Below, one piece after another: positions 36,456 through 48,059 of a stretch of 64,000 nucleotides of DNA (position 1 is the first letter of the stretch; every line of letters starts with the position of its first letter). The translations under genes and the position numbers were made by a program. The stretch is from Lineus longissimus (lineage: Eukaryota; Nemertea; Pilidiophora; Heteronemertea; Lineidae), in the NCBI RefSeq assembly GCF_910592395.1, contig NC_088316.1:1114001-1178000 (forward strand), written 5' to 3'. The notes under the pieces were generated by a model. The model did no database searches, had not been told where the DNA came from, and saw nothing but the letters and a program-made list of their open reading frames with translations.

Positions 36456-37089
36456 TTGAAGACTTAGTAAAAAGCATGCAACATTCATTTGAAATGGACT
36501 GTTTCATAGAACTGCTGTGATCCGTACATTGCATTAGAGATCTTGGTCACTACCAAGAGAAAGGAAATCTTTTTAAATGGTGTAAAAAATCTTTTTAGAA
36601 ATGAGCCAAGAATCAGCGACAATTCTGCTTCCCAGTCATAGTCTCGCATTAGGAAGGAATCCCACTTGTATCAAAGCAGGAAGAGTATATAAAGGACTAT
36701 GAAGACAAATTTTCAAGGTCTTTGAAAGTCAGGGACATTTTCACTGTCATTCTAAAGATTTCTAACGATTTTATGAGACAGTGAGTGAACAATGAGTCTC
36801 TTATGGACTCTATAAAGCAGATCTGAAAATGTCAATTCTGCTTTAACCGGATTATACTTGATATTGAATGTTAAAAGGTTGGACAACAAAAGAAATATGT
36901 GAAAACCAACAGGAGACAATACAAAAAAATACAAACTATAACTTACAAATTTAGAATCGATATCCAGTTGACTGTAGTTTACAACTGATATCTATCGAAG
37001 TGAGTCTATAGATTGTAACACACTTCCAACAACAAGTATCACAGGCGTTAGGAAATTTACTTATAAAAGTAATTCATCGAATTTTTACA

Positions 37090-37830
37090 TTCTCGCAAAG
37101 TGTTTACAACTCAACTTTACAGTGCAAAAGTTTACAGTCGTGGGCAAACACAGTGTATTCCTACATGCTCTTGTGATGAAACCAGGCAAACAAACTCTCA
37201 AGTGCATTTTGACAACAATTTGAGTTTAAAGCTGAGCAAAGTTTACGGTGCAATCAAGAAAACTATAAGTTTCCAGTACAATTTAGGAAACCCTGAGTCT
37301 GAAGTGAATTTTACACCAGATGTTTACAGTGAAATTGGGCAAACAAGTCACTTTTATAGTAAATTGTCTCTCAAAGAGGTTTACAATGCATTCTTAGGAG
37401 AGGGATTTACAGAGATTTTGGCAAATCTGTAGGATTTACAGCGCACGGAGCAGACATTTAGTTTTTCTTGCACATTCTGGTACCCAATTGAAATTTACAC
37501 CAAACTCCAACAAAAAACAATTTACAGTAAATCAGGACAAGGTTTATAGTGCATAAGCATCCTAGTCAAAGTTTACATTAAATCCTGGCAAAGTTTACAG
37601 TAAATCAGTGCAATTCCAAGAGGAGAAGTTTACAGTGCATTCAAGGAACTGAACTTTACAGTGAATCCAATGAACCGAACTTTACAGTGCATTCAAAGAA
37701 CTGAATTTTACAGTGCATCCAATGAATCGAACTTTACCGTGCATTCCATGAAGTGAACTTTACCGTGCATTCCATGAAGTGAACTTTACAGTGCATTACA
37801 CCACGAAATGAACTTTCCGGTGTATTCCAG
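37090..37830. repeat. Array with GAACTTTACAGTGCATTC core upstream of LRR-Ig gene 1
   Basis: TTTACAGTGCA or a close variant recurs irregularly from 37115 and then about every 28-32 bases between 37560 and 37800. The units are diverged. The array ends about 210 bases before the LRR-Ig start codon, so it lies in the promoter, 5' UTR or a 5' intron. The 110-codon frame at 37100-37432 runs through the degenerate part and is not supported as a gene. Confidence 0.8.
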
Positions 37831-38017
37831 GATCTAAACTGGCCATCAAATTCTGCACATTTTTAGTGACTTGAGCAAGTAAGGTGCAAAACTTTTGAAA
37901 TGACCGGTAAAATATGCTGAATGTCTTGTTCTAATGTGAACCCGAATCATTCGTAGCGTGGTCGAACATGGTGTGAATTTTTTTATAGTCTTTCCGCAAA
38001 TTTGGCAAACATTACTA

Positions 38018-38042
38018 ACAGCAGGCAGGATCTAGCGACAAG
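38018..38042 (+). promoter_or_regulatory. Possible 3' splice site and start context of LRR-Ig gene 1
   Basis: TTACTAACAGCAGGCAG just before the start codon looks like a branch point plus acceptor, which would put a 5'-UTR intron directly in front of an uninterrupted coding exon. The ATG at 38043 has A at -3 and G at +4, a strong animal start context. Confidence 0.4.
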
Positions 38043-40046
38043 ATGGAATACCACCTTGTGATATTTAATATTTTTATATTGCTTCCTCTTTTCCTACCTG
38101 GAGTTATTTTGGCGTGCACGACGTTAATGTCCGGTGGGATTTATACGGCAGACTGCACCGGGCGAGGTATGATGGAAATACCACTCGGTTTACCGCACGA
38201 TATCAAAGCACTCGATTTCAAAAACAACTCACTTACGAAACTATTCGACAATATGTTTTTAGATTTCAAAGATCTGCATCATTTGTATTTAAGTTTTAAC
38301 GAGATCAGCCGGATTGAGCACGAAGCGTTCTTTGGCATTAGGAATCTGATTAGTTTAGATTTGGAGGGAAATAAGCTAAATGTGGTCCCCTACGATGTCT
38401 TCCATGATTTCACATCCCTCGTACACCTCAATCTCAACAGAAATCCTCTAAAGCTCATTCAAGACTATGCATTCCCCGGCCTTCCAGCATTAGAGGTTCT
38501 CACCTTAGAACATTGCCAAATAGACACGATAAAAAAACGCGCTTTCCTCGGTCTAAACCAGTTAAAGGAGTTAAGCTTAGCATATAATGAGTTAACAACA
38601 CTAAGTTCGGAGGTCCATTCGACATTGAATTCACATTCCTTGGAGGTTCTAAAGCTATGGGGAAATCCTTGGCACTGTGACTGCAATATTCGCTGGATTA
38701 AAATCTGGTTAAAGATGGCACAGGATGATATAACGTGGTGGGTCGGTGACCGGGTGCCGACGTGCGTTTCGCCACATCAGATGGAGCGACGTGAGTGGCC
38801 GAATTTACAAATTGATCACTTTGCATGCACGCCCATAATCGGGACGAGCACAGCGATAGTGAATAGTTTTAGTGGGACGAACGTTAGTTTAACATGTGAG
38901 ATTTACGCGAAGCCAAAAGGAACAGCAAAGTGGTACAAAGGAACAAAATTACTAGAGGAACAAAAATTATACCACATTGTAAACATGTATGGCAATGATT
39001 ATAATTTTACTACTACTTTGAAATTATATAACGTAAATATCAACGATTCTGGACAATACTACTGCATGGGGACGAACTACGCTGGCCAATCAGAGGCAAG
39101 TATCGAGGTACTCGTAATGAAACGCACCAGAAAACCTCAGTTAGATTTCATATATTTTGATATCGGTACGATCGTGGGCGTAATCTTAGCTGCTGTTATT
39201 ATCATTGCCTTAATTGTGATCGCGTGTTATGTGTGCGTTCAACGGCGCAATAAGAAAAAGAAAAAGAAACTCAAAAAGGCTGAGAAACTGAAAACTGCAA
39301 GTATTGAACGAGATATAGTTTATACAAGTAATACAAAAACGGATTTATTCGAGGAGGACGATGGACCGACTTGTACTGTCAAAATAAATAATTCCACCTA
39401 TTACTCGGACCCTTACCGGTTCCCCGAGGAGGGAGATGAAGAAAAAACACATATATTTAGTAATCAGCAACATCGCCAGTGGCAAGGTAGTTTAGGTGTA
39501 CATAATCCAACTGCTTCTCCATGCTCGCCATCCGGGTCAGATAATATCCGGTCTAATCCATCCGGTTCGGACACAATCCGGTCAAATCGGTCAGGGACGG
39601 ACACCATTCGGTCTAACCGGTCAGGAACTAATACAGTACACTCAGACCGGTCAGGAACTAATACAATACACTCAGACCGGTCAGCACCAGAGATGGTGCG
39701 TTCAAACCGGTCAGCACCAGAGACCATGCGTTCAAACCGGTCACAAGCTGATACAGTCCGTTCAAATCGGTCTAACCACCGACCAATCCCGCCAAAAATT
39801 CCTGAAACGGATACTGGTTACCATGACAACAGGTCCCCCACATCTAATACAGTTCCTCGCTCAACTTTTAAACCAGAAAGACCGTTTTCTTCGACTGGTT
39901 ACACGGAAAGCGGTTATCTGACTTCTTCGACGGTTCCAGCGTTATCGCCAGCTGAATCCTACCAAAGCTCCACCTATACACCCACAACGGATACACAAAA
40001 CTTGAATTTAGATGATGATCCATATTATTATGGGACGATTGTATAA
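38043..40046 (+). CDS. LRR-Ig transmembrane receptor, Kekkon-like (paralogue 1)
   Basis: A 667-residue single-pass membrane protein read in one exon. Residues 1-24 are a signal peptide. C25-C38 form the N-terminal LRR cap. About six LRRs span 54-208, and the C-terminal cap uses C212, C214, C241 and C262 (NPWHCDC). One Ig domain spans about 270-356, with C285, W297 and C341 in DSGQYYC. The membrane helix is about 374-397, followed by a polybasic stop-transfer run. The tail has a juxtamembrane motif (KKA..., ASIERDIVY, 411-427), eight 10-residue Ser/Arg repeats (497-576, SGTDTIRSNR type), a proline stretch PIPPKIP, an RSTFKP motif (606-611) and the end GTIV, a class I PDZ-ligand pattern. This order matches Kekkon-type and related LRR-Ig adhesion/signalling receptors. 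The ligand is unknown. It is paralogous to the gene at 52309, which shares the LRR block (EAFFG..., FHD, LEHC) but lacks the 10-residue repeats. Confidence 0.95.
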   Translation: MEYHLVIFNIFILLPLFLPGVILACTTLMSGGIYTADCTGRGMMEIPLGLPHDIKALDFKNNSLTKLFDNMFLDFKDLHHLYLSFNEISRIEHEAFFGIRNLISLDLEGNKLNVVPYDVFHDFTSLVHLNLNRNPLKLIQDYAFPGLPALEVLTLEHCQIDTIKKRAFLGLNQLKELSLAYNELTTLSSEVHSTLNSHSLEVLKLWGNPWHCDCNIRWIKIWLKMAQDDITWWVGDRVPTCVSPHQMERREWPNLQIDHFACTPIIGTSTAIVNSFSGTNVSLTCEIYAKPKGTAKWYKGTKLLEEQKLYHIVNMYGNDYNFTTTLKLYNVNINDSGQYYCMGTNYAGQSEASIEVLVMKRTRKPQLDFIYFDIGTIVGVILAAVIIIALIVIACYVCVQRRNKKKKKKLKKAEKLKTASIERDIVYTSNTKTDLFEEDDGPTCTVKINNSTYYSDPYRFPEEGDEEKTHIFSNQQHRQWQGSLGVHNPTASPCSPSGSDNIRSNPSGSDTIRSNRSGTDTIRSNRSGTNTVHSDRSGTNTIHSDRSAPEMVRSNRSAPETMRSNRSQADTVRSNRSNHRPIPPKIPETDTGYHDNRSPTSNTVPRSTFKPERPFSSTGYTESGYLTSSTVPALSPAESYQSSTYTPTTDTQNLNLDDDPYYYGTIV

Positions 40047-40684
40047 GATTTTTGTATTGATGTATATGAGACGAGCTGCAGTATCAGTCATAATAGTATT
40101 GTAACACCCTTATTATCATCGTCCTTGTTTGCCTTTAAACACGACAATTCCTCTTCCTCGTTATTGCCCTCTGATGGATTCTTTCTATATTTGTTTTCTT
40201 AGTATATCTGACACGGTGGTTCGTAATTGTGAATCTTCCACTGAAAATCACCCTTATTTCAATCTGGCAAAATAAGGGGTTGACATTTTTACACATTTTA
40301 CATTCTTTATCTGAGCCTCATGCCATAGGGCTTCAGAATCACTACCAACATATAATCTCCAAAAGCAGGTCCAGTGAGTATCAATAGAAAGTGAATCAAG
40401 ATTTTTTACAAGCCCATTAGCCGACTTGTTCTGGATCTACAGTCTAGAAAGTGAAACTTTTCATCGAGACACACTGTATAATTTCCAGAGAGGAGACCGT
40501 GTCGCCCTCTTTTTGTCTCTAAAAGCACTAATGTAAATAATTGTAATACGTTTGCTGTAAATAATTGGATGCAAAATGTTTGTATATTTTACTTTGTGAT
40601 CAGAAGCTCAACGCATGGCTAAAATACTGTTGTTGCTTGCATGTACAGTTCTTCTTATAATGCCTCATCTCTCCGCAACAGACT

Positions 40685-40968
40685 ACACGTGACAAAGTGG
40701 ACTGTTCATTCTTTAGTTCACGTGAGTGTTACACGTGACGAAAATGACTCTTCATTCTTCATATCACATGATTCCTAACACGTGACAAAGATGAACATTG
40801 ATTCTTCTGTTTAATTGAGTCCTTTCACGTGATAAAAATTACTGTTTATACTTTATCAAGCAAGTGTTACGCGTGACAAAGACAGCTGTTCATTCTTCAG
40901 GTCACGTGAGTTCTTCCACGCGACAAAAAACAACTGTTTTTCAGTTCACCTGAGTCATGACACATGAT
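40685..40968. repeat. About 47-bp degenerate array with CACGTG pairs, 3' of LRR-Ig gene 1
   Basis: ACACGTGAC or a close variant occurs at 40685, 40731, 40778, 40825, 40868, 40916 and 40960. Most units also carry a second TCACGTGAG-like box and a TGTTCATTCTTCA spacer, so each repeat contains two palindromic E-boxes. It lies between the stop codon and a possible poly(A) signal at 41034, so it may be transcribed in the 3' UTR. Confidence 0.85.
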
Positions 40969-41033
40969 ATGATAAATGTGGCTTCTGAGAAATCCCAGCC
41001 TGGCATAGTGCTGCATACTCCTATCCTTTTGCT

Positions 41034-41039
41034 AATAAA
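41034..41039 (+). terminator. Candidate poly(A) signal of LRR-Ig gene 1
   Basis: AATAAA lies about 1 kb after the stop codon. AATAAA is frequent in AT-rich DNA, so the real cleavage site could be elsewhere. Confidence 0.3.
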
Positions 41040-41044
41040 GCAAC

Positions 41045-42505
41045 TTGATCACCAATCTGTACCAAAAAACCTCTATTTTGAATATTTCTTCATTAGGCGA
41101 CCGAAAGATGATAATCTTTATCCTACATGTCCTAGTATCTTCCATAATCCATGGATCTTATCGCTGAAGTAACTTCTTAAAAAAGTAAGAAACCTTTCTC
41201 TAACGATCACTATACTATGTATGTATATTTCAACCATTTTGAGAATACTTATTCGTTCTCAAACGGGTCAGGAGTCATCCAGACTACTAGAAGGCAACAC
41301 TTACTCCAACGATAGACTTCAGTACCAGGTTAGTACCATTTAGAAAATTGAGAGGATTTCTGATTGACTCAGTTTTTCCTGTAGAAATATACCTAGGGTT
41401 TCAGTCTGTGTCCTGGTAGGTCAGTGTAACTTTGTTTACAAAGTAATCCAATTGATATCGGCCTAATTAGGTGTATTTTCAAAACTGTCAAGACAGGCCT
41501 CCTGTTGCACTGACCTCAAAGGTACAGATGAATTCTTTGTGTAATTTATTCACCGAGATGGTTATTATAATATCGACCTTTTCATGCCCTTTGAGCTGTA
41601 ATGACCGAAAGGAGGTAGGGTCACTCGAGCCATCACAAGATGGATGTATTACTCTTTATACCAACCAACCCTGATCTCAGTATTTGGGGTTATGAATTAT
41701 CTCTATGGTCATTTCAAGTATATAGACAATTGATTCCACCGAGGGTTCTTGCACACCAAGTCTGTCTAAGCCTGCCTATAATAATGACAGCTGAACTTCC
41801 ATCTTTACAACATATACAATTCTGAAAACGTTTGCTGTAGTAGCTGGTTTATAGTGCGTTATTGAGATAATACCGGATTTGTGTATCATTACAACACCAA
41901 CTTGGACTTTAATTATGAGCCTCAGACACTGATTTCGACTTTAATTTTGAGGCTGCATTAACGTCACCCAGTGAAATCTTTATTTTGAATTGATGCATTG
42001 TGTATTTAAATTATGAATTTTTGGGGGAGAAATTTTGAAATTTCAAATTGGTCCTGTTCATAAGACCGATATAATTCTTATTATCCCCGTGGTGCACCAA
42101 CAAAAAGCTGGTCAAACGCAAGTGTTCACTGACTATCATGAGTGTCTTCTGGATGCTTAAAATTCCCTGAATCTCCAAATGACTAATTTGCCAATGAATT
42201 TGAACACATTACTACATAACTCTAAGTGTATATTGTTTGCAAATTCTATTTTGTATATTTATTGATGTTTGCTGGTAAATTTTTCGCCAAATTCCGTCAC
42301 AGGTTGATATTGGGAAGCAGATTTTAAGACCGTCTTTCTTGGAACAAGTTGCAAACCTTTAATATCGCAAGTGTATGATTTCTGACATAAATTATATATA
42401 TATGGCCTCATCCCAAACAGGCCTAAGTGTTTTAGATAATCAAGGCCCTTTTGGGATAAGGCCATTGACATTTTGTTCTCAAAAATGATTTTATTTGTGG
42501 CAAAT
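41045..42505. other. Non-coding stretch
   Basis: Short frames only. No repeat array or element was recognised. Confidence 0.4.
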
Positions 42506-42514
42506 TCTTGCCTA

Positions 42515-42900
42515 GCACACATATATTGCTGAATGGACTCCGGCATTTTGATTGCATTTTATAAGTTTGTTGCATTGATTTCAACTGTTATATTATTCGC
42601 AAATAAGCTATTGAAATGATACAATATGATACGAGTTCTCAAAATAACCACATATATTGCTGTATAAGTCACATTTGATGGTGTTTTCTAAGTTTGCTGC
42701 ATGGAGTAAAACTATTATATTCTTAGAAAGAAAAGGTGTGCTGTGGAGTTTTGTATACAATATAATATCATAACAGTTCACGAAATAATAATCGCTGTAT
42801 AAAGTCACACTCAATGGTATAATATTTTATCTATTTGCCCAGATCAATGGTACACACTTTTTTGACTGCCCGGCACATATATCGTCTCGTTCACACAGTA
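42515..42900. repeat. Degenerate direct repeat, about 130-bp unit
   Basis: CACATATATTGCTG occurs at about 42518 and 42649, and AATCGCTGTATAAAGTCACA at about 42789. Each is followed by similar text (TTTTCTAAGTTTGCTGCATG type, then AACTRTTATATT). Confidence 0.6.
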
Positions 42901-43164
42901 AAAGTTTCCTGTTACGAATAATGTAATTTAGGTTTCAGGGTAAAGAATGGTAAAAGGCCTTCCAACACATTGTCTTTTCACGCTGTGTCTCATGCACAAG
43001 TCACTTGTTCGTGTGTGCAGCATAGTGTCAAGTAACAATAGTCATGATGCTGAGCGTAAAGTGCTTCTGTGGAGAAAGGCCTTAATAAGCGAGTTATTTC
43101 ATGATGCTTTCGTTGCAGCTCACTCTGGCAGTAGGAGGCTGTTGCAAGGGAGAAAAGAGAAAAA

Positions 43165-43400
43165 GGGGCGAAATCTTTGAAAAACTTTTGAAAGTTTTTG
43201 TTTGAGAATTACTTTGGATGAAAATTTAATACGTGAAGAAAACAAATTTTTTGAGAAAATTTCATTTTGGAGAAATTTTGGGGGGTTTTCTTTTTTGAGA
43301 AAAATTATTTCTTTTAAGAAAAAAGATATTTTGGAGAAAATTATTTTTGAGAAATTTTTTTTGAGAAATTTTTTTCTCTCAAGTAATTTTGAAAAATAAA
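43165..43400. repeat. Low-complexity TTTTGAGAAAATTT tract
   Basis: TTTTTGAGAAAWTTT-like units recur irregularly about every 12-25 bases. The open frame across it is compositional. Confidence 0.75.
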
Positions 43401-43404
43401 CTTT

Positions 43405-44625
43405 TGCTGTGTGAACTCGCCAACAATTTCATTTTAATGGTATGCATATTTTATTAATAAGTTCGCCAAGAGAAAGGGGCATTCACATTCTCGATGCGCA
43501 ATCGACAGGATCTGTTTTATTTACATATTTTCTCTGTGACTTCCAATGCTTTCACTGGTTGAGGTTATGCAAGTAATGATCTTTTGTTTACTTTATATTA
43601 TTCATTTGTGGAATAAATTCGTAATTGGAATACAATAAATCGTAAATAGTTTGTCATGAGTGAAACGCGAACAAGTTTGATACTTTAATGCAGCAAATCC
43701 ATGCAACCATTGCCGGCCAGCCATAAGCCCCTGGAAAACGAGTTATTTGAATTGCTGCTACCTGCGATTTAAACTGCTATTAAGTGTAACATGTGTGACA
43801 AGAAGATAAATGGTAAAACCTTCATATTCATAACTTCCCAGCACCAAATCGCAAAAGATGGTAAATATAATTGTTCTCGCAATTCTCCTTGCTTGACCCA
43901 CTCGAAAATCATGTTACGCTGTCAGAAAAACATTTTTACAATGCGATCCTTGCAGGATGTATTAGAACATTTAGCTGGAGATTTTGTATTACAGAGCTCG
44001 TGAGTGACATATATGCTGTAAAGGACCTTCCAGTCGATCACAAATGAAATATGTGTTTGTTTATTGTTGATAATCTGTTTTGAGAATGAGATGATGTGAT
44101 TAAATGGATGGAACGACCAAATATGGTGTCTGCCTTGTTTTTCAAAGACTGGCAAAGGCTCTGGGAGAAACGGTGTCTGTATCTGGAGATGGTTCACAAC
44201 AAAATGACAATGCATCGAATTTTTTGATGCAAAAACGTCGAACATTTAATAGTGGTATTTTTGCTTCAAACGAGGCTCACTTAAGAGAAAAAAGCACCAA
44301 ACTGTTGTTGTCGTATTTTTTTATAAGAAGTTTCCTTTGTCAACCCATTTACATTTATTTATCACGAGAATCTATTCTGTTGTCTAGAAGGCAATGATCG
44401 TGTTGTTGTATCGTTAATCAAACAGCACCTTGCCTTAATAATTTAAAAACACCTCTGGCTGTATTTAGTCCAATATTATCACTGTGAAATATCTGGCGTG
44501 ACATTTGCTTGAAGGCAAATTCAATTCTTTTCAGTTGGCGATAGACTATGCTATGACATTTGCAGCTAAGGTTTGCAATTATTGAGTCAGTGAATATGAG
44601 TTGAAATTCTCAAATAAAACATTTG
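43405..44625. other. Non-coding stretch
   Basis: Frames at 43791-44397 on both strands overlap and have no recognisable domain. AATAAA-like sequences near 43613 and 43636 could serve either strand. Confidence 0.35.
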
Positions 44626-44629
44626 CATA

Positions 44630-44854
44630 TATGTGACCCGCTCTACCAAAACTAGGCGCTTGTCGCATCTGAACTTGACAGGTTGATATGGACTTGTTGT
44701 TCATTTCCCTATTGTAGACCTTTTGTGAAATGTGACCAAATCAGTTTGTAATAGATTTCACAAAAGGTCTACAATAGGGAAATGAACAACAAGTCCGTAT
44801 CAACCTGTCGAGTTCAGATGCTTAGCGCCTAGTTTTGGTAGAGCGAGTCACATA
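44630..44854. mobile_element. Near-perfect 225-bp palindromic foldback element
   Basis: The left arm 44630-44731 (TATGTGACCCGCTCTACCAA ... CCTTTTGTGAAAT) is matched by the inverse arm 44754-44854 with only a few changes, leaving a loop of about 22 bases. It has no coding capacity and its short loop fits a foldback MITE. The flanks start and end in TAT/ATA, but a target duplication cannot be told from AT-rich chance. Confidence 0.9.
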
Positions 44855-44859
44855 TTCAC

Positions 44860-45995
44860 CTTTTACAGTGATTTGATTTGACCAATCAGCCAGACAAATG
44901 CGTGCTATTTGTGGTGAATCTCTAGGTCAACGATATTTCAGTGCAAGGCTTGTGTTAAGAGCTTTTCCTGTAAAGTCATCACATTGTACAATTATACATG
45001 TAAAACAAAAAAACGAATCTTCCAAAACTAAGAGGGATATCTCTTCAGTACAAGTTTCAAATAAGTACACTATGCGACATGTATCCAATATTTAGACTAA
45101 GGTATCAGGCTGAGGTATTCAGATATCAGACTCCGTAAAGTGCGATTTTGATGACACGACTTGCGACGTAGCCTAACAACACGACAATTGTGTTCGGCCA
45201 TCTCACCAAACACTCTGACACAAACTGAACACTGAAATATGACTTTCACTGCCTTTTGAAAACTTCCATATTTTGTACCCAACACAGTGGTTATGGTGAT
45301 GACACTGAAACCGCCGCATGACTAAACACATCTAAACGAGGTGTAATGTATTATACACTGGAGGCATTAGTACATTGCAATCAAGATGTCCATAAATTCG
45401 CCATCAATTTGTCCTGTAGTGATTGCCAAGTCGCATGCAGGTCACACCCCATTCATTTCTGGAGCACTACACTAGTTTTCTACCAGTTTACTCATTAACG
45501 AAGATGACATGACAATGTAGTCATGTGACAGCAACTCAGCCAATGAAGTGCGGGGAAGAATCCTTCTGACCACAGTCAACTAACTATAGTTTCAAGTAAT
45601 CACGCTACTTTAGGCCAATGTCACCCCATCTAAGGGTATCTTATCAGTATATCAGCCACTGGTTAGAGCTAACGAGTTTCCATTGTACCACAAGATACAG
45701 GATGTCCAGTCATAGGTCATATTCTAAACTGACATGTCTCTTACTTCTAGTGACAGGTGATGTAATTTTTCACATTTTTGTGTAATTATATTATTTTGAG
45801 AAAAAGATTGCAGCGAGTTTGGTGCTTAAGGTTCATTTAGACTAATCCCAATGGTTTGAAACATGTATTGGTTCCATGTTGGTCTTTTTTGTTTCCCACT
45901 TGTAAATATGATTTGCAATTTTTCGCCACAAATTTTTGAGGTGCCAATACCTTTATTATTGTTACGCATGTAAACAGCGCTGTTTATTATACAGT
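44860..45995. other. Non-coding stretch
   Basis: No supported gene or RNA. Confidence 0.4.
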
Positions 45996-46000
45996 GTGTC

Positions 46001-46502
46001 AATAAGGCAACACCAATTTAATTAGTTGGATAATGGGGGCTACAAGAGGGGCCTTGATCTCCATCCAACCTTCCCACAGAGTGGCCAGCCTCGAACGCCT
46101 GGAATCAGTGTGTACTTCAGTTTGTACTGTTTGGGTTCAGGGGACGATCAATCTCGTCCCCAACTAGACTCTCTAACCTTTGATTGCATCATCTATGCAC
46201 TCATTTTACCCTAGGGCTGAGGAGATTGCGGTAAGATCTCAGCAGAACCACTTTACTGACCAAACGAAAGACTGACACTTGGCGATATCCTGGTGACTTC
46301 TGAACCAGGGATCAGCCACATGGGGGAGGGGGGGGCTATGAGAAAAAAAGTCACTTTTTGGGGGGAGTTAAAAGAGTCATCTAGCCTTCAATCTCCATTC
46401 CCCAATATAACCTAGAATGTTTGTCTTTCTTTCCTCGAAATTTTGGGAAAAGTGACTCATCCCCCCCGATATCCAACTAACTGAATTGGTGTGGCCTCAA
46501 AC
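46001..46502. mobile_element. Non-autonomous element with about 40-bp terminal inverted repeats
   Basis: The left end AATAAGGCAACACCAATTTA, ATTAGTTGGATAATGGGGGC pairs with the inverse of the right end at 46461-46502 (CCCCCCGATATCCAACTAAC, TGAATTGGTGTGGCCTCAA). The inner 420 bases contain no transposase-like frame. G-rich (46322-46366) and C-rich tracts lie just inside the right half. Confidence 0.8.
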
Positions 46503-46504
46503 AA

Positions 46505-47970
46505 GACAATTAAAGACTGGAGTAACAGAAGTTTCTAGATCAGAAGTATTTGCTTCAAAAACAGACAACACAGGTTATCAATTATGTAAAATAGGATATA
46601 TGACATGAGATGTAACGTGTTTTAGAAGTGTGACTCGATACAGCTAAATTTTTCAAATGATTGATGTGAATGAACAATAAATCTATTTAGAACGAAAAAT
46701 GTTTGTTTGTTGATTCTTGATGGTTTATATTTCTGTTCTGAAAGTCAATTAGAGGGGTATGCTGTGCGAACTGGTAATTCAGGAAAAAAGTAGGGAGTCA
46801 TGCAACCATCCCTTTGCTACACCCATATATTTGTAACGCGGTACACCATCAATGAAGTATTTCAGCATAATTTTTCTGATACCATTGCTGAAGGAAGGAA
46901 ACTCCACCATGGACTCGGTGAGAAAATATGCCATGTCTCGCAGCTCCCTAAACGAGGTAAACCAATACTGATGAAGCGTTCTGCTTGAAGAACACTGATA
47001 ATCAAATGCGCTGATGGAACATAAGCCAAGAAATTAAACGACTCGTGTTCTGTTGACAGACGCAGCTAACCGTACGCTGGGTTCCTGTGGTGATGTATCC
47101 CATGATTCATCAGCGACATCTTTGTCCTAATGATAATGAGAAATTTTCCAACGGGTTTTGAGCGGTGATTTGATCATGATGAGGTCTTAAATTCAATTTC
47201 AATCTAAGCTGGACAAAATTGCTGGGTCGATGTGCAGATTGACGTGCATGCTGAAGAGATTGACTAACATGGTTGATTTTGGTGTGAGGAACGTAAGGTG
47301 TTCTGCATAAATCTTTGAATCCCGGCAGACTCCTGATTCACTAAGAACACACGTCGATTACCAGAATAATGATGTAATATCGCTGCCGAGGAAAAAGCGT
47401 ATCGTAGCGTGAGTATCACTGCCATGAATACCTCAGACTGCGATCGATAAAAAAAGACGCAGAATAGAGAGGAGGTGGTGTCAATCAATTTACTGGATCA
47501 TTCATACCTTGTTCTGTGGTAACGAGAGAAAAAACAGCCCAACTCCGATGGAACAGACTGTACCAAGCGATTTGAATTTCTTCCTGGTGTTGTTGAAACG
47601 GAATACACGGAGACGTCAGGTGTTTTTCTCTGGTGATGTTTTGTTGCGTTAGCAATATTAGCCAGAAAATGGATGCATAAAAAAACTGAGTTGTGTAAAA
47701 ACTGATATATATTGGATGTCTATCTTGTATTAGTACAGCCAATGATAGGAAAAACCACCCACACGGATTTTCCCGAAGATGTTTGAGACAGCATGTTTTG
47801 TCATTTGAAGTGCAATGAACCCTGGAGGCTTGTCTGTCTCAGAATGACAACTGTTTCAGAGAACGTGTCGAACATTTTTGAAGGACTTTAAAATAAAACT
47901 GTCTGAATATGGAAAGGACTTGTGAAAATTGTGAATTCTACGTCAGAGTTTTGAAACAGCTTGCCAAAAT
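46505..47970. other. Non-coding stretch
   Basis: Short frames at 46800-47742 have no family features. Confidence 0.4.
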
Positions 47971-47975
47971 AATCA

Positions 47976-48055
47976 CAGTGGAACCTCCCATAACGGACAC
48001 CTCTCTATTAAGGACATATCCTCTTTATTAAGGACCCCAGGCACCAAGACTTTTG
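47976..48055 (+). mobile_element. MITE fragment (CAGTRGAACC family)
   Basis: CAGTGGAACCTCCCATAACG followed by GACACCTCTCTATTAAGGAC marks the left end of the family. The right end is missing. The adjoining phrase ACTTGAAATCCTAAAGCAAT recurs at about 58094. Confidence 0.75.
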
Positions 48056-48059
48056 CTAA

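Noticed and set aside
36041-36534. Three overlapping minus frames with repeated ILCSFTC-like peptides
   Set aside because: A 31-bp unit shifts frame at every copy, so all three frames being open is a property of the unit and not of coding.
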